From NCBI GenBank assembly GCA_038141525.1, contig JAYQIF010000008.1:434001-498000 (forward strand): a stretch of 64,000 bases of DNA, given 5' to 3'. This DNA is from BACL21 sp038141525 (GTDB taxonomy: Bacteria > Bacteroidota > Bacteroidia > Flavobacteriales > Flavobacteriaceae). Positions 50,398 to 59,867 of this stretch are shown one piece after another; position 1 is the first letter of the stretch, and each line of letters opens with the position of its first letter. A program made the translations under genes and the position numbers. Below the pieces are notes generated by a model, which worked only from the letters and a program-made list of their open reading frames with translations, was not told the DNA's origin and did not search any database.

Positions 50398-51123
50398 TTA
50401 CTTTCTGTTACGACGGGCTTTATTACCACCACGTCCAGAATTCCCTTTACCACCGGATTTCTTGTTGGAAAGACCGACTAATGGCGACAACTCTCTTTTG
50501 CCATAGACCTCTCCTTTCATGATCCACACCTTGACGCCAAGACGCCCATAAGTCGTGTGGGCTTCAGTCAAAGCATAGTCAATATCCGCTCTAAACGTCG
50601 ACAAAGGAATACGTCCATCTTTGTAGGCCTCAGAACGTGCCATTTCAGCACCGTTCAAACGACCAGAAATCTGCACTTTAATGCCCTCTGCGTTCATACG
50701 CATTGATGCAGCGATCGCCATTTTGATGGCACGTCGGTAAGAGATACGGTTCTCGATTTGACGCGCAATACTAGCAGCAACCAAATGCGCATCTAACTCA
50801 GGACGCTTGATTTCGTGGATGTTAATTTGTACTTCTTTGCCTGTAATCTTCTTAAGTTCCTCTTTCAGCTTGTCTACCTCTTGACCCCCTTTACCAATAA
50901 TGATTCCAGGACGGGCCGTTGTGATAGTAACGGTTACAAGTTTTAAAGTTCTCTCGATAATTACGCGAGACACACTAGCCTTACTCAAACGAGCATGAAC
51001 GTATTTTCTAATCTTATCGTCTTCGGCGAGTTTATCACCGTAGTCGTTACCTCCGTACCAGTTGGATTCCCATCCTCTAATGATACCTAAGCGGTTACCG
51101 ATTGGATTTGTCTTCTGTCCCAT
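50398..51123 (-). CDS. rpsC: Ribosomal protein uS3
   Basis: 30S mRNA-entry protein, 241 residues, with a KH domain (ITTARPGIIIGKGGQEVDKL) and the C-terminal domain VQISGRLNGAEMARSEAYK. The basic tail is rich in Gly/Lys/Arg/Asn. Confidence 0.98.
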   Translation of the reverse strand: MGQKTNPIGNRLGIIRGWESNWYGGNDYGDKLAEDDKIRKYVHARLSKASVSRVIIERTLKLVTVTITTARPGIIIGKGGQEVDKLKEELKKITGKEVQINIHEIKRPELDAHLVAASIARQIENRISYRRAIKMAIAASMRMNAEGIKVQISGRLNGAEMARSEAYKDGRIPLSTFRADIDYALTEAHTTYGRLGVKVWIMKGEVYGKRELSPLVGLSNKKSGGKGNSGRGGNKARRNRK

Positions 51124-51130
51124 TTACTTT

Positions 51131-51538
51131 CTAGCTTTGTGTGTTATCGTTTGCTCCTAAAACCAAGGTTACATGGTTGGAACGCTTTCTGATTCTGTGT
51201 GCGCGTCCTTGGGGTGCAGTGCGAAGACGCTTAAGCATACTTCCACCGTCCACACGGATCTCCTTGACAAAAAGGTCAGCATCCTCAAGCGAGGCGTCCT
51301 CGTTTTTGGCTTGCCAGTTAGCAATAGCCGAAAGCAACAACTTCTCGAGACGACGGGAGGCCTCTTTTTGACTAAATTTTAAAATATTCAAGGCGTGATT
51401 CACCTTTTCACCACGAACTAAGTCGGCCACCAGACGCATTTTGCGCGGTGATGTCGGGCAATTGTTCAGTTTAGCGAAATACTGTGATTTTTTCGCTTCC
51501 TTGATTTGTTCTGCTCTTTCTCTTTTACGAACTCCCAT
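51131..51538 (-). CDS. rplV: Ribosomal protein uL22
   Basis: Exit-tunnel protein, 135 residues, with an N-terminal basic stretch (RKRERAEQIKEAKKSQYFAK) and the tunnel loop region LKRLRTAPQGRAHRIRKRS. Seven bases before rpsC. Confidence 0.97.
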   Translation of the reverse strand: MGVRKRERAEQIKEAKKSQYFAKLNNCPTSPRKMRLVADLVRGEKVNHALNILKFSQKEASRRLEKLLLSAIANWQAKNEDASLEDADLFVKEIRVDGGSMLKRLRTAPQGRAHRIRKRSNHVTLVLGANDNTQS

Positions 51539-51544
51539 GGCTTA

Positions 51545-51823
51545 TTATTTTTTTCCTTTATTCTTGTTTCCACCATGGCCACGGAATGAACGTGTCGGCG
51601 AAAATTCACCCAATTTATGGCCTACCATGTTTTCAGTAACATAGACAGGAACAAATTGTTTGCCGTTATGTACTGCAATGGTCTGCCCTACAAAATCTGG
51701 AGTAATCATCGAGGCTCTAGACCAAGTCTTGATTACTGTCTTCTTGCCTGACTCAACATTGCCAGCAACTTTCTTATCTAACTTATAGTGAACGTAAGGT
51801 CCTTTTTTTAATGATCTTGGCAT
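51545..51823 (-). CDS. rpsS: Ribosomal protein uS19
   Basis: 30S head protein, 92 residues: MPRSLKKGPYVHYKLDKKV, HNGKQFVPVYVTENMVGHKL and GEFSPTRSFRGHGGNK. Confidence 0.98.
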   Translation of the reverse strand: MPRSLKKGPYVHYKLDKKVAGNVESGKKTVIKTWSRASMITPDFVGQTIAVHNGKQFVPVYVTENMVGHKLGEFSPTRSFRGHGGNKNKGKK

Positions 51824-51826
51824 GAT

Positions 51827-52650
51827 TTATTTCTTTCTACGTTCTACAATGTATTTATTACTCGCTTTGGTCTTAGAACGCGTACGGTAACCTTTAGCAG
51901 GAATACCTTTACGTGATCTTGGATGTCCTCCAGAAGAACGTCCTTCACCACCACCCATTGGGTGATCCACTGGGTTCATCACCACTGCACGTGTGCGTGG
52001 ACGACGACCCAACCAACGTGAACGACCGGCCTTACCGGATACTAAGAGTTGGTGATCGCTGTTTGATACAGCACCGATGGTTGCTGAACAAGTCACCAGA
52101 ATCATTCGTGTTTCTCCAGAAGGTAATTTAACAGTGGCGTACTTCCCTTCGCGTGCCATTAACTGGGCAAAAGCACCTGCACTGCGCGCCATAACTGCTC
52201 CTTGTCCTGGGTGCAATTCAATACAAGAGATAACTGTTCCGAGTGGAATATTTGCCAGAGGAAGGGTATTGCCTATTTCTGGGGCAGCACCTTCACCGGA
52301 AACTACATTTTGTCCAACTTGAAGACCATTTTGAGCGACGATGTATCGCTTCTCACCATCCTGGTAGTTGAGTAACGCAATAAACGCCGTACGATTAGGG
52401 TCGTATTCAATGGTCGCAACGGTTGCAGGAATACCGTGCTTATCGCGTTTGAAATCGATGATTCGATAACGCTTTTTATGACCACCACCGATATAGCGCA
52501 TGGTCATTCTTCCTTGACTGTTTCTTCCCCGGAACGTTTTTTCGGAGCGAGCAAGCTCTTCTCCGGCTTATCAGTCGTGATGGCGTCAAATCCATTCACA
52601 ACTCTAAATCGCTGTCCTGGGGTGATTGGTTTTAATTTTCTTACTGACAT
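51827..52650 (-). CDS. rplB: Ribosomal protein uL2 (one frameshift near the N-terminus)
   Basis: Core 50S protein for peptidyl-transferase assembly. It starts MSVRKLKPITPGQRFRVV and continues to LLAPKKRSG, where the GGGG run at 52527-52530 lacks one base; with it restored the frame reads GRNSQGRMTMRYIGGGHKKR and on to the conserved VVMNPVDHPMGGGEGRSSGG. Corrected length is 274 residues, normal. Reading only from the internal MTMRYIGGG would lose 48 N-terminal residues. Confidence 0.95.
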
Positions 52651-52676
52651 TGTTGTCTTTATTGATCTAAATCACT

Positions 52677-52967
52677 TTAGATGTTAGCATAAAAATCTAT
52701 TGTATCACCTTCCGCCACCTGTACAATCGCCTTCTTAACAGCAGTTGTTTTACCAGTCTGAACGCCGGTTTTCGTATAACGAACACGTCGATCTGGGCGG
52801 ACATTAATTGTGCGAACTGAAGTAACTGAAACACCATATGCAGCCTCTACTGCATTTTTGATTTCAATCTTATTCGCCTTTGGATTCACCACAAAGGTGA
52901 AGCAGTTCAAATCCTCCGCGATACGCGTGGCTTTCTCTGTAATAATAGGTTTAATTAAGATATCCAT
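52677..52967 (-). CDS. rplW: Ribosomal protein uL23
   Basis: Exit-site protein that docks trigger factor and SRP, 96 residues: MDILIKPIITEKATRIAEDL, FVVNPKANKIEIKNAVEAAY and GVSVTSVRTINVRP. Confidence 0.97.
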   Translation of the reverse strand: MDILIKPIITEKATRIAEDLNCFTFVVNPKANKIEIKNAVEAAYGVSVTSVRTINVRPDRRVRYTKTGVQTGKTTAVKKAIVQVAEGDTIDFYANI

Positions 52968-52974
52968 CTTGTGT

Positions 52975-53604
52975 CTATTTACTTAAGTTTTCTTCAATAC
53001 TTTCCAAAGAACCTTCAAACAACACGAGGCTGTTTGCATTCATAATTTTGTAAGTGCTTAATTCTGAGTTGTTTACAACCTCTGTGCCTCGCAAATTACG
53101 CGACGACAAATATACATTATTATTTGAGTCACCCAAGACGAACAAAGATTTTTTGTTCTCTAAGCCTAAGGACTGTAACATTGTGGTAAACTCCTTTGTC
53201 TTGGGTGCTTCCATAGAGAAGTCCTCCAAAACAACAATCGCTTTGTCCTGAGCCTTGATACTCAAAGCCGAACGACGCGCTAAACGCTTGAGGTTTTTGT
53301 TGAGTTTAAAGCCGTAATTACGGGGACGAGGACCGAAGAATCGACCTCCACCTTTAAACAATCCTGACTTGATACTTCCCGCACGGGCAGTACCAGTTCC
53401 TTTTTGTTTTTTCAACTTACGGGTACTACCAGTGATCTCACCCTTCTCCTTGGCCTTGTGCGTCCCTTGACGCTGATTGGCCAGGTATTGCTTGACATCC
53501 AAGTAAACCGCGTGGTTGTTTGGTTCAATACCATATACGTCTTTAGAAAGCTCAACCTTTCTACCCGTATCTTTTCCGTTTTTATCTAATACTGCTACCT
53601 TCAT
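52975..53604 (-). CDS. rplD: Ribosomal protein uL4
   Basis: 50S protein that lines the exit tunnel; in E. coli it also attenuates the S10 operon. The start at MKVAVLDKNGKDTGRKVELS gives 209 residues and overlaps the rplC stop by one base. Motifs: GTHKAKEKGEITGSTRKLKK, KQKGTGTARAGSIKSGLFKG. An L4-type feedback could act on the hairpin upstream of rplC, but that is inference. Confidence 0.97.
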   Translation of the reverse strand: MKVAVLDKNGKDTGRKVELSKDVYGIEPNNHAVYLDVKQYLANQRQGTHKAKEKGEITGSTRKLKKQKGTGTARAGSIKSGLFKGGGRFFGPRPRNYGFKLNKNLKRLARRSALSIKAQDKAIVVLEDFSMEAPKTKEFTTMLQSLGLENKKSLFVLGDSNNNVYLSSRNLRGTEVVNNSELSTYKIMNANSLVLFEGSLESIEENLSK

Positions 53605-54215
53605 TACTTTGTAATTGTTAGATAAGCGTTTTTGTGACCAGGCACACAACCTTTAACCACAAGCAAGTTCTTTTCAGGAACTACTTTTAACACGCGTAAG
53701 TTTTCAACTTTCACTTTGGAGTTGCCCATCTGCCCCGCCATACGCATACCTTTAAATACGCGTGCCGGATAAGATGCTGCACCGATAGATCCCGGAGCGC
53801 GTAAGCGGTTGTGTTGACCGTGCGTGGCTTGCCCAACACCGCCAAATCCATGGCGCTTTACTACCCCTTGGAATCCTTTACCTTTAGAAATACCAGCAAC
53901 ATCGACAAATTCACCTTCTACAAAGTGGTCTACTGTCACCGTATCTCCTAGTTTATACTCCTCTTCAAATCCTTGGAACTCGACGACTTTGCGCTTGGCA
54001 ACTGTACCTGCTTTCTGGGCATGGCCCGCAGCAGCTTTATTTACAGTCTTTTTGTCATCGAAACCTAGTTGAAGCGCTTCATACCCGTCAACCTCATTGG
54101 TTCTGACTTGGGTAACAACACAGGGTCCAACCTCGATAACGGTGCAAGGAATGTTTTTCCCCTTGTCGTCAAAGATGCTGGTCATCCCTATCTTTTTTCC
54201 AATTAACCCAGACAT
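53604..54215 (-). CDS. rplC: Ribosomal protein uL3
   Basis: Early-assembly 50S protein, 203 residues: MSGLIGKKIGMTSIFDDKGK, VKRHGFGGVGQATHGQHNRL and GSIGAASYPARVFKGMRMAG. It is preceded by a 133-base gap with a strong two-way hairpin, listed separately. Confidence 0.98.
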   Translation of the reverse strand: MSGLIGKKIGMTSIFDDKGKNIPCTVIEVGPCVVTQVRTNEVDGYEALQLGFDDKKTVNKAAAGHAQKAGTVAKRKVVEFQGFEEEYKLGDTVTVDHFVEGEFVDVAGISKGKGFQGVVKRHGFGGVGQATHGQHNRLRAPGSIGAASYPARVFKGMRMAGQMGNSKVKVENLRVLKVVPEKNLLVVKGCVPGHKNAYLTITK

Positions 54216-54247
54216 AAATGTTATTTTTAGTTATTAATTCTCTATTT

Positions 54248-54291
54248 AAAAAAACAGGACCAAAATAATTTCAGTCCTGAAAATTATTTTG
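54248..54291 (-). promoter_or_regulatory. Two-way hairpin with T-run between rpsJ and rplC (attenuator candidate)
   Basis: On the minus strand the arms CAAAATAATTTTCA and TGAAATTATTTTG can pair (13 pairs, one bulge) around the loop GGAC. The overlapping CAGGAC can instead pair with GTCCTG, which is followed at once by a run of seven T, an intrinsic-terminator layout. The loop GGAC can also pair with the adjacent GTCC, giving a pseudoknot. The T-run ends 33 bases before the rplC start. Whether it regulates is not shown. Confidence 0.6.
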
Positions 54292-54348
54292 TTTCCGTTT
54301 TTCCCTCGCACGCAGCTCAGGACATGTGCTCACCGAAGCGAGAGGCAA

Positions 54349-54654
54349 TTATACCTTGATCTCAACTTCTACACCACTGGGCAACTCAAGTTTCATGAGT
54401 GCGTCAATGGTCTTGGAACAAGAGCTGTAAATATCCAACAACCGCTTGTATGAGCTCAATTGGAATTGTTCACGACTCTTCTTGTTCACGTGCGGCGAGC
54501 GCAACACAGTGAATATTTTTTTGTGCGTTGGTAATGGAATTGGCCCAGTAACCACAGCACCAGTACTTTTAACTGTTTTTACGATTTTATCAGCAGATTT
54601 GTCTACTAAATTGTGATCGTAAGATTTTAACTTGATTCTTATTTTTTGACTCAT
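54349..54654 (-). CDS. rpsJ: Ribosomal protein uS10
   Basis: 30S protein and NusE antitermination factor, 101 residues: MSQKIRIKLKSYDHNLVDKS, PIPLPTHKKIFTVLRSPHVN and EQFQLSSYKRLLDIYS. It follows fusA by 11 bases. Confidence 0.98.
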   Translation of the reverse strand: MSQKIRIKLKSYDHNLVDKSADKIVKTVKSTGAVVTGPIPLPTHKKIFTVLRSPHVNKKSREQFQLSSYKRLLDIYSSCSKTIDALMKLELPSGVEVEIKV

Positions 54655-54665
54655 TGCTGTGAATA

Positions 54666-56802
54666 TTAAGCGTTAGCAGTTCCTTTGGCCTCGGCTATTA
54701 CCGCTTCTGCGATATTTGAAGGCGTTTCTGCATAATGTGAAAATTCCATTGTCGATGTAGCACGTCCTGAAGAAAGGGTACGTAATGTTGTTACATATCC
54801 AAACATTTCAGATAATGGCACCTCCGCCTTGATGGCTTTTGCCCCGGCACGGTCTCCCATATCATTGACTTGACCACGACGGCGATTTAAATCACCAACG
54901 ATATCTCCCATGTTTTCTTCTGGCGTCAATACTTCCAGTTTCATGATCGGCTCGAGAATCACAGCACCTGCCGCCTTAGCTGCAGATTTAAATCCTAATT
55001 TCGCTGCTAGCTCAAAAGATAGTTGATCAGAATCCACCGGGTGGAACGATCCATCTTTCAAGGTCACTTTCATGCGATCGATCTCGAATCCAGCCAAAGG
55101 TCCGTTTTTCATCGCCTCTTTAAAGCCTTTTTCGACAGAAGGAATAAATTCTTTTGGAATGTTACCTCCTTTGATCTCGTTCACAAACTCGAGCCCGACG
55201 GCTTTCTCATCTTCTGCAGGCGATAAAGTAAATACGATATCTGCGAATTTACCACGACCTCCCGTTTGTTTCTTGTATACTTCACGATGATCAGCACCTC
55301 TAGTCACAGCCTCTTTGTACTCTACCTGTGGTTTACCTTGGTTCACCTCTACTTTGAATTCGCGCTTCAGACGATCACAAATGATGTCTAAGTGAAGCTC
55401 ACCCATACCAGAGATAATGGTTTGGCCACTGGCCTCATCTGTACGCACCTGGAAGGTAGGATCTTCTTCAGCTAATTTAGCTAAAGCCATACCTAATTTA
55501 TCGACATCAGCCTTTGTTTTTGGCTCAACAGCAATACCAATTACGGGATCTGGAAATTCCATACTCTCGAGAACGATCGGACTTTTCTCTGCCGATAACG
55601 TATCTCCTGTTTTGATGTCCTTAAATCCTACAGCTGCGCCAATATCTCCTGCCTCGATAAAATCGATGGCGTTTTGTTTATTGGCATGCATTTGGTAGAT
55701 CCGTGAAATTCGCTCTTTATTTCCTGAGCGATTGTTCAACACATAAGAACCCGCATCCAAACGTCCAGAATAGGCACGGAAGAATGCTAAACGACCCACA
55801 AATGGATCTGTTGCGATTTTAAAGGCTAAAGCAGAAAACGGTTCTGATAACATCTGGCTTACGCACCTCTTCTTGTTCTGTATCTGGATTGGTTCCTACA
55901 ATACCTTCTTTATCTACCGGGGATGGCAGATAGCGACAAACGGCATCCAACAAGAACTGAACGCCCTTATTTTTAAACGCTGAACCACAAATCATTGGGA
56001 TTATAGACATATCCATCACGGCGGCACGCAAAGCAGCATGCACTTCCTCTTCTGTAATAGAATCTTCGTCCTCCATGTATTTCTCGAGCAGGTTCTCGTC
56101 ATAGGCCGCTACCTCTTCGATTAATTTTCCGCGGTATTCAGCGGCCTCAGCCTTGAGCTCCTCAGGAATTTCAATCACATCAAAGGTCGATCCCATGGAT
56201 TCCTCGTGCCATACAATGGCACGATTCTTTACCAAATCGACAATACCTTTAAAATCCATCTCCTCACCAATGGGCAGTACGATTGGTACTGCATTAGATC
56301 CGAGCATATCTTTCACTTGCTGACAAACTGCCATAAAGTTAGATCCTTGACGGTCCATTTTGTTCACAAAGCCCATACGTGGTACTTTGTAATTGTCTGC
56401 AAGTCTCCAGTTGGTTTCGCTTTGAGGCTCAACACCGTCAACGGCACTGAATAAAAAGACTAAACCATCGAGTACACGTAATGAACGATTTACCTCAACG
56501 GTAAAATCAACGTGACCCGGGGTATCGATTATATTAAAGTGATATCCCTTACTCTCGTCGGTGAGCTGACCGTTTTGGGTCGGAAAATTCCAAGTACAAG
56601 TGGTTGCTGCAGAAGTAATCGTAATTCCGCGCTCTTGCTCTTGCTCCATCCAGTCCATGGTCGCCGCACCATCATGCACTTCACCGATTTTATGACTGAC
56701 TCCTGTGTAGTAAAGGATACGTTCTGTCGTCGTAGTCTTACCCGCATCAATGTGCGCGGCAATACCGATATTTCTTGTAAATTTTAAATCTCTTTTAGCC
56801 AT
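54666..56802 (-). CDS. fusA: Elongation factor G (one frameshift)
   Basis: Translocation GTPase. G domain: AHIDAGKTTTTERILYYTG, DTPGHVDFTVEVNRSLRVL, FVNKMDRQGSNF; domains II-V follow (VGRLAFFRAYSGRLDAGS, GMGELHLDIICDRLKREFKV, AVILEPIMKLEVLTPEENMG). The frame shifts near 55849, where GTTATC stands for an expected GTATC; removing one base gives KPDVSEPFSALAFKIATDPF across the join and 711 residues in total, normal. It is the only EF-G gene in the window, in the classic str order rpsL-rpsG-fusA, so misreading is the likely cause. Confidence 0.95.
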
Positions 56803-56805
56803 GCT

Positions 56806-57282
56806 CTAGAATCTAAAATGTGAGAATGCTTTGTTTGCTTCGGCCATCTTGTGCGTGTCCATACGCTTTTTAACTGCCGCTCCTTCTTCCTTTGCAGCGG
56901 CTAAAATCTCAGCAGCTAATTTTTGAGCCATCGATTTTTCGTTACGCTTGCGCGCATAGCCGATGAGCCATTTCATAGCTGTAGATATTTTCCTGTCCGG
57001 ACGGATTTGCATCGGTATTTGGAATGTTGCTCCACCGACGCGGCGTGAGCGGACTTCTACGTGAGGCATTACGTTGGATAATGCATCTTTCCAAATTTCT
57101 AAAGCTGTCTTTTCTTCGTCTTGATTCTTACTGTCAACAATATCGATTGCGTCGTAAAATACTTTGAAAGCAACGGATTTTTTACCATCCCACATCAAGT
57201 TATTGACAAACCTGGTTACCAATTGATCGTTAAATTTTGGATCGGGTAACAGCGGTCTTTTTTTCGCTTGTCTTTTTCTCAT
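56806..57282 (-). CDS. rpsG: Ribosomal protein uS7
   Basis: 30S head nucleation protein, 158 residues: KKRPLLPDPKFNDQLVTRFV, NVMPHVEVRSRRVGGATFQI and MKWLIGYARKRNEKSMAQKL. Three bases before fusA. Confidence 0.98.
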   Translation of the reverse strand: MRKRQAKKRPLLPDPKFNDQLVTRFVNNLMWDGKKSVAFKVFYDAIDIVDSKNQDEEKTALEIWKDALSNVMPHVEVRSRRVGGATFQIPMQIRPDRKISTAMKWLIGYARKRNEKSMAQKLAAEILAAAKEEGAAVKKRMDTHKMAEANKAFSHFRF

Positions 57283-57302
57283 GTCTTGTTCTTAAACTTT
57301 AA

Positions 57303-57677
57303 TTACTTCTTAGGGCGTTTTGCTCCGTACTTTGATCTGCGCTGAAGACGACCTTGAACCCCTGCGGTATCCAATGCTCCTCGCACAATATGATAACGTA
57401 CTCCTGGCAAATCTTTCACCCTTCCACCTCTAACCAATACTATCGAGTGCTCTTGTAGATTGTGTCCTTCACCACCGATGTATGCGTTAACTTCTTTGCC
57501 ATTGGTCAAACGAACACGAGCCACCTTACGCATGGCTGAATTCGGTTTTTTAGGCGTAGTCGTATATACACGCGTACACACTCCGCGGCGTTGCGGGCAC
57601 GAATCTAAGGCAGCCGATTTACTCTTCTTGGTTATTTTGGCTCTTCCTTTTCGTACTAATTGTGAAATAGTTGGCAT
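57303..57677 (-). CDS. rpsL: Ribosomal protein uS12
   Basis: Decoding-centre protein, 124 residues: MPTISQLVRKGRAKITKKSK, LDSCPQRRGVCTRVYTTTPK, KKPNSAMRKVARVRLTNGK and GVRYHIVRGALDTAGVQGR. The streptomycin-region residues look wild type (Lys in TPKKPNS). First gene of the 17 kb ribosomal run. Confidence 0.98.
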   Translation of the reverse strand: MPTISQLVRKGRAKITKKSKSAALDSCPQRRGVCTRVYTTTPKKPNSAMRKVARVRLTNGKEVNAYIGGEGHNLQEHSIVLVRGGRVKDLPGVRYHIVRGALDTAGVQGRLQRRSKYGAKRPKK

Positions 57678-57732
57678 ATAAAATCCTTGTTATACTTAGA
57701 TAAATGATATAATTTCCCCTCTTAGAGGGCCG

Positions 57733-57763
57733 CAAATGTAGTAATAATATTGAATTTTTCCAA
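57733..57763 (-). promoter_or_regulatory. Promoter of the ribosomal gene run (rpsL)
   Basis: On the minus strand TTG is followed after 20 bases by TACATTTG, an exact match to the Bacteroidota consensus, with the rpsL ATG about 55 bases downstream. It is the only strong promoter-like match I found for the whole rpsL-rplQ run. Confidence 0.7.
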
Positions 57764-57871
57764 TGGGGGTGATAAAATAATTAAACCCACATTATTTTGC
57801 GCGATCACCACAAGAATTATGTGCCTTGATCGTTAAGTTTGTATGTTGTCCGTAAACGAGCCAATGAAACC

Positions 57872-59629
57872 ATGAAAAATACCTACGCCTTGTTTGCGCT
57901 TTGTTTTGTCTTCGCACACAATTCAATGTTTGCCCAAGAAATTAAGGTACTTTTCTCTACGGTTCCTCCCGCGACAAATAAAACCACGGAATTGCCCGAG
58001 ACGCTGCAGACATTTCCTAACCGGGCATCACTCACAGAATTTATCCATAAACAATTTGAAGTATTTCAACGTGCGGGATTTCTTGAGGTACAAACCCACG
58101 AAAAGATCACTAATAACCCGGATGAACATTTAGTGGCCATAGAATTTGATCTAGGCCGCCAATGGGCGCAGCTGCAAATCAGTATCCCTGTGGTATTCAA
58201 GCCGTTTGTATTTAAGCTCATGAACTCATATGATTTCTCGATTCCAAATGACCAATCTACAACGCTACCTTCGTTTAATGTAAGACTATCCATCGGCAAG
58301 GTCGCGGGCTTTATGGATGAGCTCAGCCAAATTATTGCCAAAGACTACAGCCCGTTTTCTCAAATAAGACTCATGCAACTCGAACCGATAGCTTACCCAG
58401 TAATGTCAGCACGTTTGGAGGCCAATTTACTCGCACAGCGGATGATCGACAGTCTGGTAGTCAAAGGGTATTCGAACATTGACCCTGGATTGTTGAAACA
58501 TGGAGCGGGGCTCAAACTTCCTATTTCCTTTGAAACAAATAGGTTAAAGAGGTCGGAAGAAAAACTCTCCTCATCTGAGTTCGTCGACCTAGAGCGTCCG
58601 AGCGAGGTCCTTTTTGAACAAGACCGCACTACCTTATATATGTATCTGCAAAAAAAAGAGGCCAATCAGATCGAAGGAATATTGGGTTTCGGTACCAATC
58701 CGGACAATCAATCGCTTCAGCTCAACGGTTATATCAATATTCAACTTTGGAATAATCTCAACAAAAGCGAACGATTTGATTTGCAGTATAAAGCCGATGG
58801 CAACCAGCAAGAACGTCTGGAGGTCAGCGCTAGCCTTCCTTATATTTCTGCTTCGCCTTTTGGTGGAGCGGCATCTTTCGAGCTTTTTCGACGAGATTCT
58901 ACATTTACCACAGCCACGACCAACACGCACATCACCTATAAACCTAATGGTACAGTTTCTTTGGCTGTAGGTTACAGTTACATCAATTCCACCACTGGCC
59001 TTGGTGCCGAAACTGCTCAAGGCAATGTCAATGACTTTAAACAACAATTATGGGGTATTGAAATCACAACTCAAAAAGCAAGGGCTTCAAAGTTGATGCC
59101 TAGAAAGTATGCCCTTGGGTTGCACACACAAGTGGGAACCAGCCGTCAAGTCGGGAACACAAACACGAATACCTCAGTAAATAATGGCACCGGGCAACGC
59201 CTAAAATTTAATTTAGATTTGGAATACTTATGGGACTTGTGGCCCAATCATTATCTTTTTTTTGGTCATAAGACGGGATGGTTAAAGGGCAAACACCTCA
59301 TAATTAATGAGATGTATCGCTTCGGAGGAACACAGAGTTTACGCGGCTTTAACGAAAATTTAATCGAAACGCCACAAATGCACTTAACTCAATTCGAATA
59401 CCGTTTATCCTTCTCCGATTCATTTTACATTCACCACTTGAGTGATGTCGCGCTTTATCGCAATATTCAGAACAGTCAGATGCGCTCCAATTACGCCTTA
59501 GGCTTTGGTATTGCCACGCTTACCCGTGCTGGTCTTTTGAAATTACAAATAGCGCAAGGCTTTGGAAATCAATCGGATTTTTCTGCAAATAACACCAAAA
59601 TTCACTTGGTTTTCAATAGCCAGTTTTAA
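57872..59629 (+). CDS. Omp85/BamA-like outer membrane protein
   Basis: A 585-residue secreted protein with signal peptide MKNTYALFALCFVFAHNSMFAQ; the start is chosen there because upstream codons cross the promoter zone. The N-terminal half is mixed alpha/beta with a POTRA-like segment (YSNIDPGLLKHGAGLKLPIS). The C-terminal half is barrel-like and contains the Omp85 hallmark GGTQSLRGFNENLIETPQ (RGF) and a terminal strand IHLVFNSQF. Omp85 proteins insert or secrete outer-membrane or surface proteins; the exact role is not clear, and no partner gene is adjacent. It is divergent from rpsL and precedes the SusC/SusD genes on the same strand. Confidence 0.72.
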   Translation: MKNTYALFALCFVFAHNSMFAQEIKVLFSTVPPATNKTTELPETLQTFPNRASLTEFIHKQFEVFQRAGFLEVQTHEKITNNPDEHLVAIEFDLGRQWAQLQISIPVVFKPFVFKLMNSYDFSIPNDQSTTLPSFNVRLSIGKVAGFMDELSQIIAKDYSPFSQIRLMQLEPIAYPVMSARLEANLLAQRMIDSLVVKGYSNIDPGLLKHGAGLKLPISFETNRLKRSEEKLSSSEFVDLERPSEVLFEQDRTTLYMYLQKKEANQIEGILGFGTNPDNQSLQLNGYINIQLWNNLNKSERFDLQYKADGNQQERLEVSASLPYISASPFGGAASFELFRRDSTFTTATTNTHITYKPNGTVSLAVGYSYINSTTGLGAETAQGNVNDFKQQLWGIEITTQKARASKLMPRKYALGLHTQVGTSRQVGNTNTNTSVNNGTGQRLKFNLDLEYLWDLWPNHYLFFGHKTGWLKGKHLIINEMYRFGGTQSLRGFNENLIETPQMHLTQFEYRLSFSDSFYIHHLSDVALYRNIQNSQMRSNYALGFGIATLTRAGLLKLQIAQGFGNQSDFSANNTKIHLVFNSQF

Positions 59630-59867
59630 GCTCATTTTTAGGGATAATTTTTCTCAAATTTCTGCTCAAAATATCGCTCATTTTAAGGTCGATTTAAAGG
59701 GAAAAACGGCTGTAAAATTAACTCATTTTTGAAAAACGAAAATCTCGCCAAACCTTAATAATAGCGTAACTTTATGTTAAAATAATTCGAAAATTTAAGT
59801 TTAAATAGTTGTGTATTTAACTTTTTATTGTGATTTTTGGCATTGGCTAATTCAAATAAATTACAAA

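Noticed and set aside
59630..59867. Promoter of susC
   Set aside because: TAACTTTA near 59767 is a 7 of 8 match but no TTG lies at a suitable distance; too weak to list.
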